Positions 1 through 5,100 of a DNA stretch of 5,105 nt are shown one piece after another (the stretch's first letter is position 1; each line of letters begins with the position of its first letter). The notes under the pieces were generated by a model. The model did no database searches. It was not told the DNA's origin and was given only the letters and a program-made list of their open reading frames with translations. Source of the stretch: JAMXLO01 sp041487355 (lineage in GTDB: Bacteria > Pseudomonadota > Alphaproteobacteria > Acetobacterales > Acetobacteraceae); NCBI GenBank assembly GCA_041487355.1, contig JBGPND010000303.1, positions 1 through 5,105 of the forward strand, read 5' to 3'. Made by a program: the position numbers and the translations under genes.

Positions 1-28
1 AATGACCCTTGGTCAGCGCTCGCTTTTC

Positions 29-109
29 CCGTCATGGCCGGGCTTGTCCCGGCCATCCGTCGTGGCACGGTGCCACCACTGATGGCCGGGACAAGCCCGG
101 CCATGACGG
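29..109. repeat. REP-like intergenic palindrome
   Basis: Two 29-base arms (29-57 and 81-109) are exact reverse complements, separated by 23 bases that contain a smaller hairpin (62-67 against 71-76). Each arm is also a hairpin on its own, with ATGGCCGGG and CCCGGCCAT around a five-base loop. Repeats built on this 'GTCATGGCCGGGCTTGTCCCGGCCAT' theme, written here only as a description of the arm, are frequent between genes in alphaproteobacteria. The element lies downstream of the broken PIN toxin (minus strand) and may have replaced its 3' end. It could also act as a factor-independent transcription barrier, but no T-run follows on either strand. Confidence 0.85.
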
Positions 110-146
110 CGAGGGAGCGGCGACAAGAGTCAGCAGCAACGGCGGT

Positions 147-233
147 TGGTATCACCCCAGCCAGAAAGTCATTGAGGTTGTCGGTCACGATCGTATCGGC
201 ACCCGCGGCAATCGCGGTGGCGACCACGTGTGG
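147..233 (-). pseudogene. Remnant of a PIN-domain (VapC-like) toxin
   Basis: Reading the minus strand in the frame 0 mod 3 gives PHVVATAIAAGADTIVTDNL followed by NDFLAGVIP. This matches the C-terminal core of PIN toxins in families that pair with a MerR-like antitoxin, where the usual pattern is D-x-x-D-R-H-V-x-x-A, then A-D-x-I-V-T-x-N-L-x-D-F. The 90 or so residues that normally precede it, including the first catalytic acids and the start codon, are absent. The acidic D-x-x-D-R stretch before HVV is replaced by ASWP. The fragment starts within about 20 bases of the antitoxin stop and is in a different frame from the antitoxin. On its distal side it runs without a conserved ending into the palindrome at 29-109. 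It cannot make a working nuclease. The family call rests on motif recall, not a search. Confidence 0.7.
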
Positions 234-249
234 CCAAGAGGCATGCGGC

Positions 250-690
250 TCAGAAGCCGTGCTCTTGCGTGAGCTTCACAAGCTCGGACAGGGCCTCTCG
301 GCGGATCACGGCTTGCCGCGCCTTGTAGGAAAGCACCTCGGTTCGGGAGAGACGGCAGCCGCCTTCGGTCACCCGCGCGTGCAAATATCCTCGCTCGATC
401 AAGCGCATAACCGAGGGGGGCGCCATCCCGAGGAGCTCGGCTGCCGTGTCCGGAGGTATCTCGTCCCTTTCGTCTCCGGCCTGCGGGGACGTGCTTGCCA
501 CGCCGTCGATCAGCTTCACCAGGCTCAGTAATCGGTCCGGCTGTAAGCGCACGTGGGCGCCGCCAGCCTCGACGACAAAGGCATCCAGGTCGCTGCCGCA
601 TTTGCTCAACAGCAGGCACAACGCCGCTGCGACCTCCCGGGCGTTTTCCAAGTCCACCGGACTGATCTCGTCGGACAGCTCAACCTGCAT
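250..690 (-). CDS. MerR/excisionase-like HTH antitoxin, partner of a lost PIN toxin
   Basis: The predicted product is 146 residues. The first 70 residues form a variable N-terminal region with helix-rich character. Residues about 76-125 form a MerR/excisionase-type winged helix: IPPDTAAELLGMAPPSVMRL, then IERGYLHARV, then a basic wing and a helix with LSRTEVLSYK. The tail EALSELVKLTQEHGF is typical of antitoxins encoded before PIN-domain toxins. Such proteins bind their toxin and repress their own operon. The toxin should follow immediately, and a PIN fragment is found there (147-233), which supports the call. I chose the ATG at 690 because AGGCGG sits about five bases before it and MQVEL looks like a natural start. 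An in-frame ATG at 741 would add 17 residues beginning 15 bases after tRNA-His. The frame is uninterrupted, so this looks like an orphan antitoxin. Function is inferred from family. Confidence 0.72.
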   Translation of the reverse strand: MQVELSDEISPVDLENAREVAAALCLLLSKCGSDLDAFVVEAGGAHVRLQPDRLLSLVKLIDGVASTSPQAGDERDEIPPDTAAELLGMAPPSVMRLIERGYLHARVTEGGCRLSRTEVLSYKARQAVIRREALSELVKLTQEHGF

Positions 691-755
691 GGTAACCGCC
701 TGCTTCCCCTGCCATATGGCAGTCGGGCAAGGATACCACAATCACGGGAGTGGAA

Positions 756-832
756 TGGGGCGAGCAACGGGACTCGAACCCGTGACATCCAGGACCACAA
801 CCTGGCGCTCTGCCAACTGAGCTATGCCCGCC
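756..832 (-). tRNA. tRNA-His (anticodon GTG)
   Basis: The minus strand folds as a full cloverleaf. The acceptor stem GCGGGCA pairs with TGCTCGC (one G-U). The D arm begins TAGCTCAGTTGGC. The anticodon stem CCAGG/CCTGG encloses TTGTGGT with anticodon GTG (796-798). The T arm is ACGGG-TTCGAGT-CCCGT. The gene shows the hallmark of tRNA-His: an extra G at position -1 (832) opposite C73 (759). The CCA end is encoded (756-758). It reads histidine codons CAC and CAU. It lies between two decayed toxin-antitoxin loci on the same strand, 65 bases upstream of the HTH antitoxin. Confidence 0.97.
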
Positions 833-846
833 ATCCGGGCGGCGGC

Positions 847-874
847 TTTAGGCCGATCGGTCTGCCGCCGTCAA
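847..874 (-). promoter_or_regulatory. Putative sigma-70 promoter of tRNA-His
   Basis: On the minus strand TTGACG (869-874) is a near-consensus -35 box. CCTAAA (847-852) is a weak -10 box 16 bases downstream. The distance from the -10 box to the first tRNA base is 14 bases, which suits a short tRNA leader. The -35 box contains the stop codon of the toxin stub (871-873), so the toxin deletion reaches exactly to this promoter. A dyad GGCGGC/GCCGCC (841-846, 864-869) overlaps it. The prediction comes from position and motif only. Confidence 0.5.
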
Positions 875-936
875 CTCGCGCCCGGCACCAGCCAGACCAG
901 ATCGGCGGATGCCTTGCTGGTCCATTTGATGCGCAT
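871..936 (-). pseudogene. 5' stub of a ParE/RelE-type toxin gene
   Basis: Directly after the ribbon-helix-helix antitoxin, with the ATG overlapping its TGA as TGATG, a 21-codon frame reads MRIKWTSKASADLVWLVPGAS and stops. The beginning, MRIKWTSKASADL, matches the usual start of ParE/RelE-family toxins (first beta strand and first helix), which normally run to about 95-100 residues. The similarity ends near residue 16, and the remaining roughly 80 residues, which carry the toxic activity, are missing. The break falls just upstream of the tRNA-His -35 box. The overlap with the antitoxin is typical of translational coupling in these operons, so this is very likely a true truncated toxin and not a chance short frame. 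Confidence 0.75.
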
Positions 937-1205
937 CAGGCGGACGGCGGCAGATTCATGTCAGTGCCGAGGCTGTCGGCCCAAGCCTGCACCGCCTCGT
1001 GGTCGATGACCCGGCCGGCATCCACATCCGCCAGCCCCTCGACCGTCAGGCGGTGGCGTGCTTCCTCCTGCTCGATCCAGGCGGCCAAGGCCTGCTTGAC
1101 GACCCAGCCGCGCGGGCGCCCCAGGCGGGTGGCAATACGATCAACATTTGCCGCCAGATCAAGTGACAGACGGGCGGTCAGTACCTTGGTCTGCATGATA
1201 CGCAT
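936..1205 (-). CDS. CopG-like ribbon-helix-helix antitoxin (ParD type), orphan
   Basis: The predicted product is 89 residues. Residues about 4-50 form a ribbon-helix-helix: the strand KVLTARLSLDL, helix A (AANVDRIATRLG), a turn RPRGW and helix B (VVKQALAAWIEQEEA). The C-terminal half contains GLADVDAGRVIDHEAVQAWADSL, a conserved toxin-binding tail found in antitoxins of ParE/RelE toxins. RHH antitoxins dimerise, bind operator DNA and neutralise their toxin. The cognate toxin frame overlaps the stop but is cut after about 16 recognisable residues. Start choice is uncertain: ATG at 1205 gives MRIMQTKV, and ATG at 1196 gives MQTKV, which is closer to family starts. Neither has a clear ribosome binding site. 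The frame is open over its full expected length, so it may still be expressed or only recently orphaned. Confidence 0.82.
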   Translation of the reverse strand: MRIMQTKVLTARLSLDLAANVDRIATRLGRPRGWVVKQALAAWIEQEEARHRLTVEGLADVDAGRVIDHEAVQAWADSLGTDMNLPPSA

Positions 1206-1241
1206 TTAGAGCGCATTCAGCATGACTGGAATCGGGCCGCA

Positions 1242-1324
1242 GTGATGGGTTTCGCTCTGCTCAACCCATCCTACGCCGCAGCCTGTAGTCCGTAGGATGG
1301 GTTGAGCGCAGCGATACCCATCAC
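1242..1324. repeat. Palindromic intergenic repeat (GTAGGATGGGTTGAGC type)
   Basis: Arms 1242-1275 and 1291-1324 are inverted copies matching at 31 of 34 positions around a 15-base centre. The core reads CGTAGGATGGGTTGAGCGCA and ends in GATACCCATCAC. Elements with this wording are scattered through many proteobacterial genomes. This one lies between the antitoxin's upstream region and the 3' end of the aminotransferase gene. It could form a long hairpin in transcripts from either side. Any function is unknown. Confidence 0.85.
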
Positions 1325-1328
1325 CGTC

Positions 1329-1345
1329 CGCGAGAACCTCTCGCG
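1329..1345 (-). terminator. Short GC hairpin after the aminotransferase gene, doubtful terminator
   Basis: CGCGAG (1329-1334) and CTCGCG (1340-1345) form a six-base stem with a five-base loop, 27 bases beyond the aminotransferase stop. No T-run follows on the minus strand, so it is a weak candidate. The large palindrome at 1242-1324 just downstream may contribute to stopping transcription. Confidence 0.25.
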
Positions 1346-1372
1346 TTTCCGGTCACCCTGAAACAGCTATAG

Positions 1373-2569
1373 TCACCCGGCCGCCCTGCGCACCCCGCTC
1401 GCGTCCCTTGGACCGAAATGCTTCCTGAGCCGCGCCACCGCCTCGTCCAGCACCTCGTCGCGCTTGCAGAAGGCGAAGCGGGCGTAATGCCGCGGCGCGT
1501 CCGGTGCATCGTAGAATGCAGTGACCGGGATCGCGGTGACGCCCGCCTGCTCGGTGATATGCCGGCAGAACGCCACATCGTCGCCGGCGAAGCCCAGCGG
1601 TGCGAAGTCGGTGGTGATGAAATAGCTGCCATGGGTCGGCAGCACGGTCAGGCCCAGGCCCGCAAGCCCAGCGGCCAGCCGGTCGCGCTTGGCCTGCAAC
1701 GCGATGCCGATATTGGCGAAGTAGCCGTCGTCCTTGGCCAGGCCCACCGCCACCGCGCGCTGCAGGTTCGGCGCCGTGGTGAAAGTCAGGTTCTGGTGCG
1801 CCTTGGCCACCACGGTGGCGAGCGCAGCCGGGGCGGTGACATAGCCAACCTTCCAGCCGGTGAAGGAAAACGTCTTGCCGGCGCTGCCGATGCGCATCAC
1901 CCGGTCACGCAGCCCAGGCAGCGTCATCAGCGGGATATGGCGCCAGCCGTCGAACGTCAGGTGCTCATAGACCTCGTCGCACACGGCATAGGCGTCATGC
2001 CGCACCAGCAGATCGGCGATGAAGGCGAGTTCCGCGGCAGTGAACACCTTGCCCGTAGGGTTCATCGGCGTGTTCAGCAGGATCGCCTTGGTCTTCGGCC
2101 CAAACGCCGCGGCCAGTTCGGCGCGCGGTAGCTCCCATTTCGGCGGGGCGAGCCGCACAAAGCGCGGCGTGGCACCGAGCAGGCGAACCACCGGCGCGTA
2201 GGTGTCGTAGAGCGGCTCGATCAGCACGACCTCGTCGCCCGGATCGAGCACTGCCATCAGACAGGCGGTGATCGCCTCGGTGGCACCCGAGGTGACGACG
2301 ACCTCGCTCGCCGGATCGACCTCCAGGCCATAGAAGCGGGCATTCGCCGCCGCCACCGCCTGGCGCAGCTCAGGCACGCCGGTCATCGGCGGGTATTGGT
2401 TGCGGCCGTCCATCAGCGCATCCGCCGCCGCCTTCAGCACGTCGGCCGGGCCGTCGGTGTCGGGGAAGCCCTGGCCGAGGTTGATCGAGCCGTGCTGCAC
2501 GGCGAGCGCCGACATCACGGTGAAGATCGTGGTGCCGGTGGCAGCCAGCAGGGAATTGACGCTCTTCAC
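1373..2569 (-). CDS. PLP-dependent aminotransferase, class I/II (fold type I)
   Basis: The product is 398 residues from a GTG start. It has the standard fold-type I landmarks: LGQGFPD (31-37), VTSGATEAI (92-100) for phosphate binding, NPTG (170-173), CDEVY (197-201) with the Asp that contacts the PLP ring nitrogen, SAGKTFSFTGWKVGY (229-243) with the Schiff-base Lys232, and Arg364 in HYARFAF, the expected carboxylate-binding arginine. NLGQGFPD together with SAGKTFSFTGWK resembles the kynurenine/methionine aminotransferase (KAT, YbdL) group; some proteobacterial succinyldiaminopimelate aminotransferases are similar. The amino-donor substrate cannot be read from the sequence. The GTG at 2569 follows GGAGGAGG with ten bases between and gives the family's normal length. 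The open frame continues 80 codons upstream to 2809, but that part is Arg/Pro/Gly-rich, unlike any known N-terminus, and would cover the glnB promoter. It probably acts in the cytoplasm in amino-acid metabolism, in keeping with the divergent glnBA neighbour. Confidence 0.92.
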   Translation of the reverse strand: MKSVNSLLAATGTTIFTVMSALAVQHGSINLGQGFPDTDGPADVLKAAADALMDGRNQYPPMTGVPELRQAVAAANARFYGLEVDPASEVVVTSGATEAITACLMAVLDPGDEVVLIEPLYDTYAPVVRLLGATPRFVRLAPPKWELPRAELAAAFGPKTKAILLNTPMNPTGKVFTAAELAFIADLLVRHDAYAVCDEVYEHLTFDGWRHIPLMTLPGLRDRVMRIGSAGKTFSFTGWKVGYVTAPAALATVVAKAHQNLTFTTAPNLQRAVAVGLAKDDGYFANIGIALQAKRDRLAAGLAGLGLTVLPTHGSYFITTDFAPLGFAGDDVAFCRHITEQAGVTAIPVTAFYDAPDAPRHYARFAFCKRDEVLDEAVARLRKHFGPRDASGVRRAAG

Positions 2570-2579
2570 TTCTGGACGG

Positions 2580-2587
2580 CCTCCTCC
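2580..2587 (-). promoter_or_regulatory. Ribosome binding site deciding the aminotransferase start
   Basis: The minus strand reads GGAGGAGG, an almost perfect anti-16S match, ten bases before the GTG at 2569. It favours this start over the upstream in-frame ATG at 2809. Confidence 0.65.
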
Positions 2588-2654
2588 GCAAGCCGCGCCA
2601 GTATGGGTCGGCGCGCCCTGGGCTTCAACCGGGCGGATAGGTCTGGCCGCCAAG

Positions 2655-2671
2655 TGCCCAAAATCCGTGCA
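2655..2671 (+). promoter_or_regulatory. Putative NtrC binding site upstream of glnB
   Basis: TGCCCAAAATCCGTGCA has the 17-base length and outer TGC/GCA dyad of NtrC (NRI) sites, whose consensus is TGCACC-N5-GGTGCA. The right half matches five of six bases and the left half four of six. It lies about 85 bases upstream of the -24 element, so near -100 to -115, the usual distance for an enhancer of a sigma-54 promoter. Only one such site is clear, so the call is moderate. Confidence 0.45.
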
Positions 2672-2742
2672 GGACGCGGGTCCGATCGCCCACCTCCTGG
2701 GCGCTCGCAAGATTCTGCCTGGCCGGTTCCCCGCATTGCCGC

Positions 2743-2759
2743 TTGGCACGCCGCGTGCA
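2743..2759 (+). promoter_or_regulatory. Putative sigma-54 (-24/-12) promoter of glnBA
   Basis: TTGGCACG-CCGC-GTGCA closely fits the RpoN consensus TTGGCACG-N4-TTGCA, with one mismatch in the -12 half. The invariant GG (2745-2746) and GC (2757-2758) are separated by exactly ten bases. Transcription would begin near 2770, leaving a leader of about 75 bases before the glnB ATG. Sigma-54/NtrC control of glnB-glnA is well established in several alphaproteobacteria. A sigma-70 reading of the same stretch (TTGGCA, then TATGGT with only 15 bases between) is poorer. Confidence 0.72.
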
Positions 2760-2844
2760 AACCTATGGTGCTGCCGTTCAGCCACTGAGCGAACCGGGCA
2801 GCCAGACACATGGGAGGCCCGGTCAGCCCGGGCGTTGGACGCGC

Positions 2845-3183
2845 ATGAAGAAGATCGAGGCCGTCATCAAGCCGTTCAAACTGGATGAGGTGAAAGAAGC
2901 GCTGCACGAGGTGGGCCTGCAAGGCATCACGGTCGTCGAGGCGAAAGGGTTCGGCCGGCAGAAGGGCCATACCGAGCTGTACCGTGGTGCCGAGTATGTG
3001 GTCGACTTCCTCCCCAAGGTGAAGATCGAGGTGGTCTGCGAGGATGCCGTGGTCGAACGTGCGGTGGAGGCGATCATCAATGCCGCCCGCACCGGACGGA
3101 TCGGCGACGGCAAGATCTTCGTCTCCTCGGTGGAAGAGGTGATCCGCATCCGCACCGGCGAGCGCGGCGAGGACGCCATCTAG
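2845..3183 (+). CDS. glnB: Nitrogen regulatory protein PII
   Basis: The product is 112 residues, the exact usual PII length. PII trimers sense 2-oxoglutarate, ATP/ADP and, through uridylylation by GlnD, glutamine. They then control GlnE (adenylylation of glutamine synthetase) and NtrB. Visible landmarks are the T-loop (residues about 37-55, ending TELYRGAEY) with uridylylation Tyr51, Lys58, the B-loop TGRIGDGK (83-90) and the C-loop arginines 101 and 103 in RIRTGERG. The N-terminus MKKIEAVIKPFKL favours GlnB over GlnK, which usually begins MKLV. Its position directly before glnA agrees. The ATG at 2845 is set by homology; no good Shine-Dalgarno sequence sits within 5-12 bases (GGAGG at 2813-2817 is too far). 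A GTG start at 2743 would add 34 non-conserved residues overlapping the promoter. Confidence 0.98.
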   Translation: MKKIEAVIKPFKLDEVKEALHEVGLQGITVVEAKGFGRQKGHTELYRGAEYVVDFLPKVKIEVVCEDAVVERAVEAIINAARTGRIGDGKIFVSSVEEVIRIRTGERGEDAI

Positions 3184-3210
3184 CGCAGCACAACAGACCA
3201 GAACGAAAAC

Positions 3211-3234
3211 CGCTTCCGGCCCATGGCGGAAACG
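3211..3234 (+). other. Imperfect hairpin in the glnB-glnA spacer
   Basis: CGCTTCCG (3211-3218) can pair with CGGAAACG (3227-3234) with one mismatch around an eight-base loop, in the 130-base gap between glnB and glnA. No T-run follows, so it does not look like a terminator and the two genes are probably co-transcribed. It might affect processing or relative expression of glnA mRNA. The rest of the gap shows no second convincing promoter; the region before glnA offers GAGGACGGGG about 9-18 bases ahead of the ATG as ribosome binding site. Confidence 0.3.
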
Positions 3235-3313
3235 AGTAGACGGGCCGCTTCATGCGCCAGCCCCCGATGGGATCGCCGGCGCGCCAATCGAGACGAGGAC
3301 GGGGAAACCATAC

Positions 3314-4747
3314 ATGGCGAGAAAGCCTGCAGGCGCGACCAGCGGCGGGGGTAAGGTGCTGGAGATGCTCACCGAGCATTCAGTGGAGTACGTGGACCTG
3401 CGGTTCACCGATCCGCGCGGCAAGTGGCAGCACACCGCGCAGCATGTCTCCACCATCGAGGAGGACACGTTCCGCGACGGCATCATGTTCGACGGCTCCT
3501 CGATCGCCGGCTGGAAGGCGATCAACGAGAGCGACATGATCCTGATGCCGGATGCCGAAACGGCGGTGATGGATCCGTTCTCCGCCAAGCCGAGTCTGAT
3601 CCTGTTCTGCGACATCATCGAGCCGTCGACCGGGCAGCCGTACAATCGCGACCCGCGCTCCACGGCGAAGAAGGCCGAGGCCTATCTGAAGGCGTCGGGC
3701 GTCGGCGACACCGCCTTCTTCGGCCCGGAAGCCGAGTTCTTCGTGTTCGACAGCGTGAAGTTCGGCACCGGCGGCAATTACGGCAGCTACCAGCTCGACA
3801 GCCAGGAAGGCCCGCAGGCGAGCCTGAAGGACTATCCGGAAGGCAACATGGGCCACCGGCCCGGAGTGAAGGGCGGCTATTTCCCCGTGCCGCCGGTCGA
3901 CAGCGAGAGTGACCTGCGCGCCGAGATGCTCTCCACCATGGCGGAGATGGGCGTAGTGGTCGAGAAGCACCACCACGAAGTTGGTCAGAGCCAGCACGAA
4001 CTCGGCATGAAATTCGGACCGCTGGTGAAGATGGCCGACAGCCTGCAGATCTACAAGTACTGCATCCACAACGTCGCCCACAGCTACGGCAAGACCGCGA
4101 CCTTCATGCCGAAGCCGATCTTCGGCGACAACGGCTCGGGCATGCACGTACACCAGTCGATCTGGAAGGCGGGCAAGCCGCTGTTCGCCGGCAACGGCTA
4201 TGCCGATCTGTCGGAGGCGGCGCTCTACTACATCGGCGGCATCATCAAGCACGCCAAGGCGCTGAACGCGCTGACCAACCCGCTGACCAACAGTTACAAG
4301 CGCCTGATCCCGGGCTTCGAGGCGCCGGTGCTGCTGGCCTATTCGGCGCGCAACCGTTCGGCCTCCTGCCGCATCCCGTATGCGACCAACCCCAAGGCCA
4401 AGCGGGTCGAGGTGCGCTTCCCCGATCCGGGCGCGAATCCGTATTTGTCCTTCGCCGCGATGCTGATGGCTGGGCTCGATGGCATCCGCAACAAGATCCA
4501 TCCGGGCGACCCGATGGACAAGGATCTTTACGATCTGCCGCCGGAGGAGCTGAAGGGCATCCCGACGGTGTGCGGCAGCCTGCGCGAGGCAATCGGCGCG
4601 CTGGAAGCCGACCATGAGTTCCTGCTGGCCGGCGACGTGTTCAGCACCGACCAGATCGAGAGCTATCTCGAGCTGAAATGGACCGAGGTGTATCGTTTCG
4701 AGCATACCCCGCACCCGGTCGAGTTCGAAATGTACTATTCGGTCTGA
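3314..4747 (+). CDS. glnA: Glutamine synthetase, type I (GSI-beta)
   Basis: The product is 477 residues, near the usual 468-470 of proteobacterial GlnA. The enzyme condenses glutamate and ammonia to glutamine with ATP, as a cytoplasmic dodecamer, and is the entry point of nitrogen at low ammonium. Landmarks in order: the N-terminal beta-grasp domain with DGSSIAGW (60-67); FGPEAEFFVFD (136-146) with metal ligands Glu139 and Glu141; NMGHRPGVKGGYFPVPPVDS (178-197); HHHEVGQSQHE; NGSGMHVHQS (273-282); the flap NPLTNSYKRL then IPGFEAP with Glu336; NRSASCRIP (347-355) with ATP and substrate arginines; and VEVRFPDPGANPYL. Tyr406 in MDKDLYDLPPEE is the adenylylation site of the GSI-beta class, so GlnE and the upstream-encoded PII should control it. 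The first 11 residues (MARKPAGATSG) are a few longer than in typical homologues. It is the second gene of a glnBA operon and ends in YYSV, as in Escherichia coli. Confidence 0.99.
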   Translation: MARKPAGATSGGGKVLEMLTEHSVEYVDLRFTDPRGKWQHTAQHVSTIEEDTFRDGIMFDGSSIAGWKAINESDMILMPDAETAVMDPFSAKPSLILFCDIIEPSTGQPYNRDPRSTAKKAEAYLKASGVGDTAFFGPEAEFFVFDSVKFGTGGNYGSYQLDSQEGPQASLKDYPEGNMGHRPGVKGGYFPVPPVDSESDLRAEMLSTMAEMGVVVEKHHHEVGQSQHELGMKFGPLVKMADSLQIYKYCIHNVAHSYGKTATFMPKPIFGDNGSGMHVHQSIWKAGKPLFAGNGYADLSEAALYYIGGIIKHAKALNALTNPLTNSYKRLIPGFEAPVLLAYSARNRSASCRIPYATNPKAKRVEVRFPDPGANPYLSFAAMLMAGLDGIRNKIHPGDPMDKDLYDLPPEELKGIPTVCGSLREAIGALEADHEFLLAGDVFSTDQIESYLELKWTEVYRFEHTPHPVEFEMYYSV

Positions 4748-4771
4748 TCGGACCGGCTGAAGCGAGCCAAC

Positions 4772-4814
4772 AGCGCCCCGCCGTTCGCAAGGACGGCGGG
4801 GCGCTTCGCTTTTG
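4772..4814 (+). terminator. Intrinsic terminator of glnBA
   Basis: Bases 4772-4784 and 4793-4805 pair perfectly over 13 base pairs (AGCGCCCCGCCGT with its complement) around an eight-base loop. A T-rich stretch TTCGCTTTT follows. It begins 25 bases after the glnA stop, and the stem is very GC-rich, so it is a strong factor-independent terminator. Confidence 0.9.
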
Positions 4815-4887
4815 CACTAATCTTGCATGTTTTTTGAGCAGAATAGCCCTCTCATAGCGCCGAGCACAGGTCTTGATCTGTAATCGT

Positions 4888-4966
4888 GATTCCCGCGCAA
4901 GTGGGAATCCAGAGCTGAGACAACATTGCTGGTCTCACTGGATGCCCGCATTCGACCGTGGGGAGA
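4888..4966. repeat. Intergenic hairpin repeat (GATTCCCGCGCAAG-type), degenerate
   Basis: GATTCCC (4888-4894) pairs with GGGAATC (4903-4909). Next to it ATCCAG (4907-4912) and TGAGAC (4916-4921) pair with GTCTCA (4932-4937) and CTGGAT (4938-4943). This nested design, a small hairpin followed by a larger stem, is typical of a widespread alphaproteobacterial intergenic repeat. The right-hand end (GCCCGCATTCGACCGTGGGG) looks like a mutated third hairpin. No gene lies in 4815-5105. Confidence 0.7.
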
Positions 4967-4978
4967 AATCCATCCCTG

Positions 4979-5026
4979 CCCCAGAGATGACAGTTACCCC
5001 TGGGTCCCCGCGTGCGCGGGGATGAC
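4979..5026. repeat. Intergenic hairpin repeat with TCCCCGCGTGCGCGGGGA core
   Basis: TCCCCGCG (5005-5012) and CGCGGGGA (5015-5022) form a perfect stem, followed by TGAC. A second stem can form from CCCAG (4980-4984) and CTGGG (5000-5004). The core is the same kind of element as the preceding repeat in a better-preserved state, so the two may be parts of one composite insertion. Confidence 0.65.
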
Positions 5027-5050
5027 AACCTGTTGAATGCGTCCGCCTTC

Positions 5051-5100
5051 TCGTCATGGCCGTCCCCGGACTTGATCCGGGAATCACCCGGCCATGACGA
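5051..5100. repeat. REP-like palindrome, relative of the one at the left edge
   Basis: The outer 11 bases TCGTCATGGCC (5051-5061) and GGCCATGACGA (5090-5100) are exact reverse complements. Inside, CCCGGA and TCCGGG (5065-5070, 5076-5081) form a second stem around CTTGA. The ends CGTCATGGCC match those of the repeat at 29-109, while the interior differs. It is a GC-rich mobile-looking or REP-type element with no coding capacity. Confidence 0.75.

Noticed and set aside
34..531. Plus-strand frame across the left palindrome and the HTH antitoxin
   Set aside because: It starts inside the repeat and runs opposite the conserved HTH coding sequence, so it is a high-GC shadow.
691..755. Integration (att) site at the tRNA-His 3' end
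   Set aside because: No repeated copy of the tRNA 3' end is visible elsewhere in the window and there is no integrase, so it cannot be supported here.
553..1209. Plus-strand frame of 218 codons
   Set aside because: It crosses the complement of tRNA-His and both antitoxin loci, so it cannot be a real gene.
1418..2131. A 237-codon open frame antisense to the aminotransferase
   Set aside because: It lies wholly opposite conserved aminotransferase motifs and its product is low in complexity and unlike any family.
2721..2734. Second GG-N10-GC pair upstream of glnB
   Set aside because: Only the invariant GG and GC match. The surrounding CAC and TT positions of a sigma-54 promoter are missing.
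3268..3282. GG-N10-GC pair in the glnB-glnA spacer as a separate glnA sigma-54 promoter
   Set aside because: Beyond the dinucleotides it does not fit TGGCACG or TTGCA, and such spacing is common by chance in GC-rich DNA.
3380..4714. A 444-codon open frame antisense to glnA
   Set aside because: It is the mirror of glnA codons with G/C third positions. Its product is rich in Arg, His, Ala and Val with no recognisable domain.
4888..5100. Possible CRISPR array
   Set aside because: The units are palindromic, differ from each other in sequence and length, and there are no regular spacers or direct repeats.
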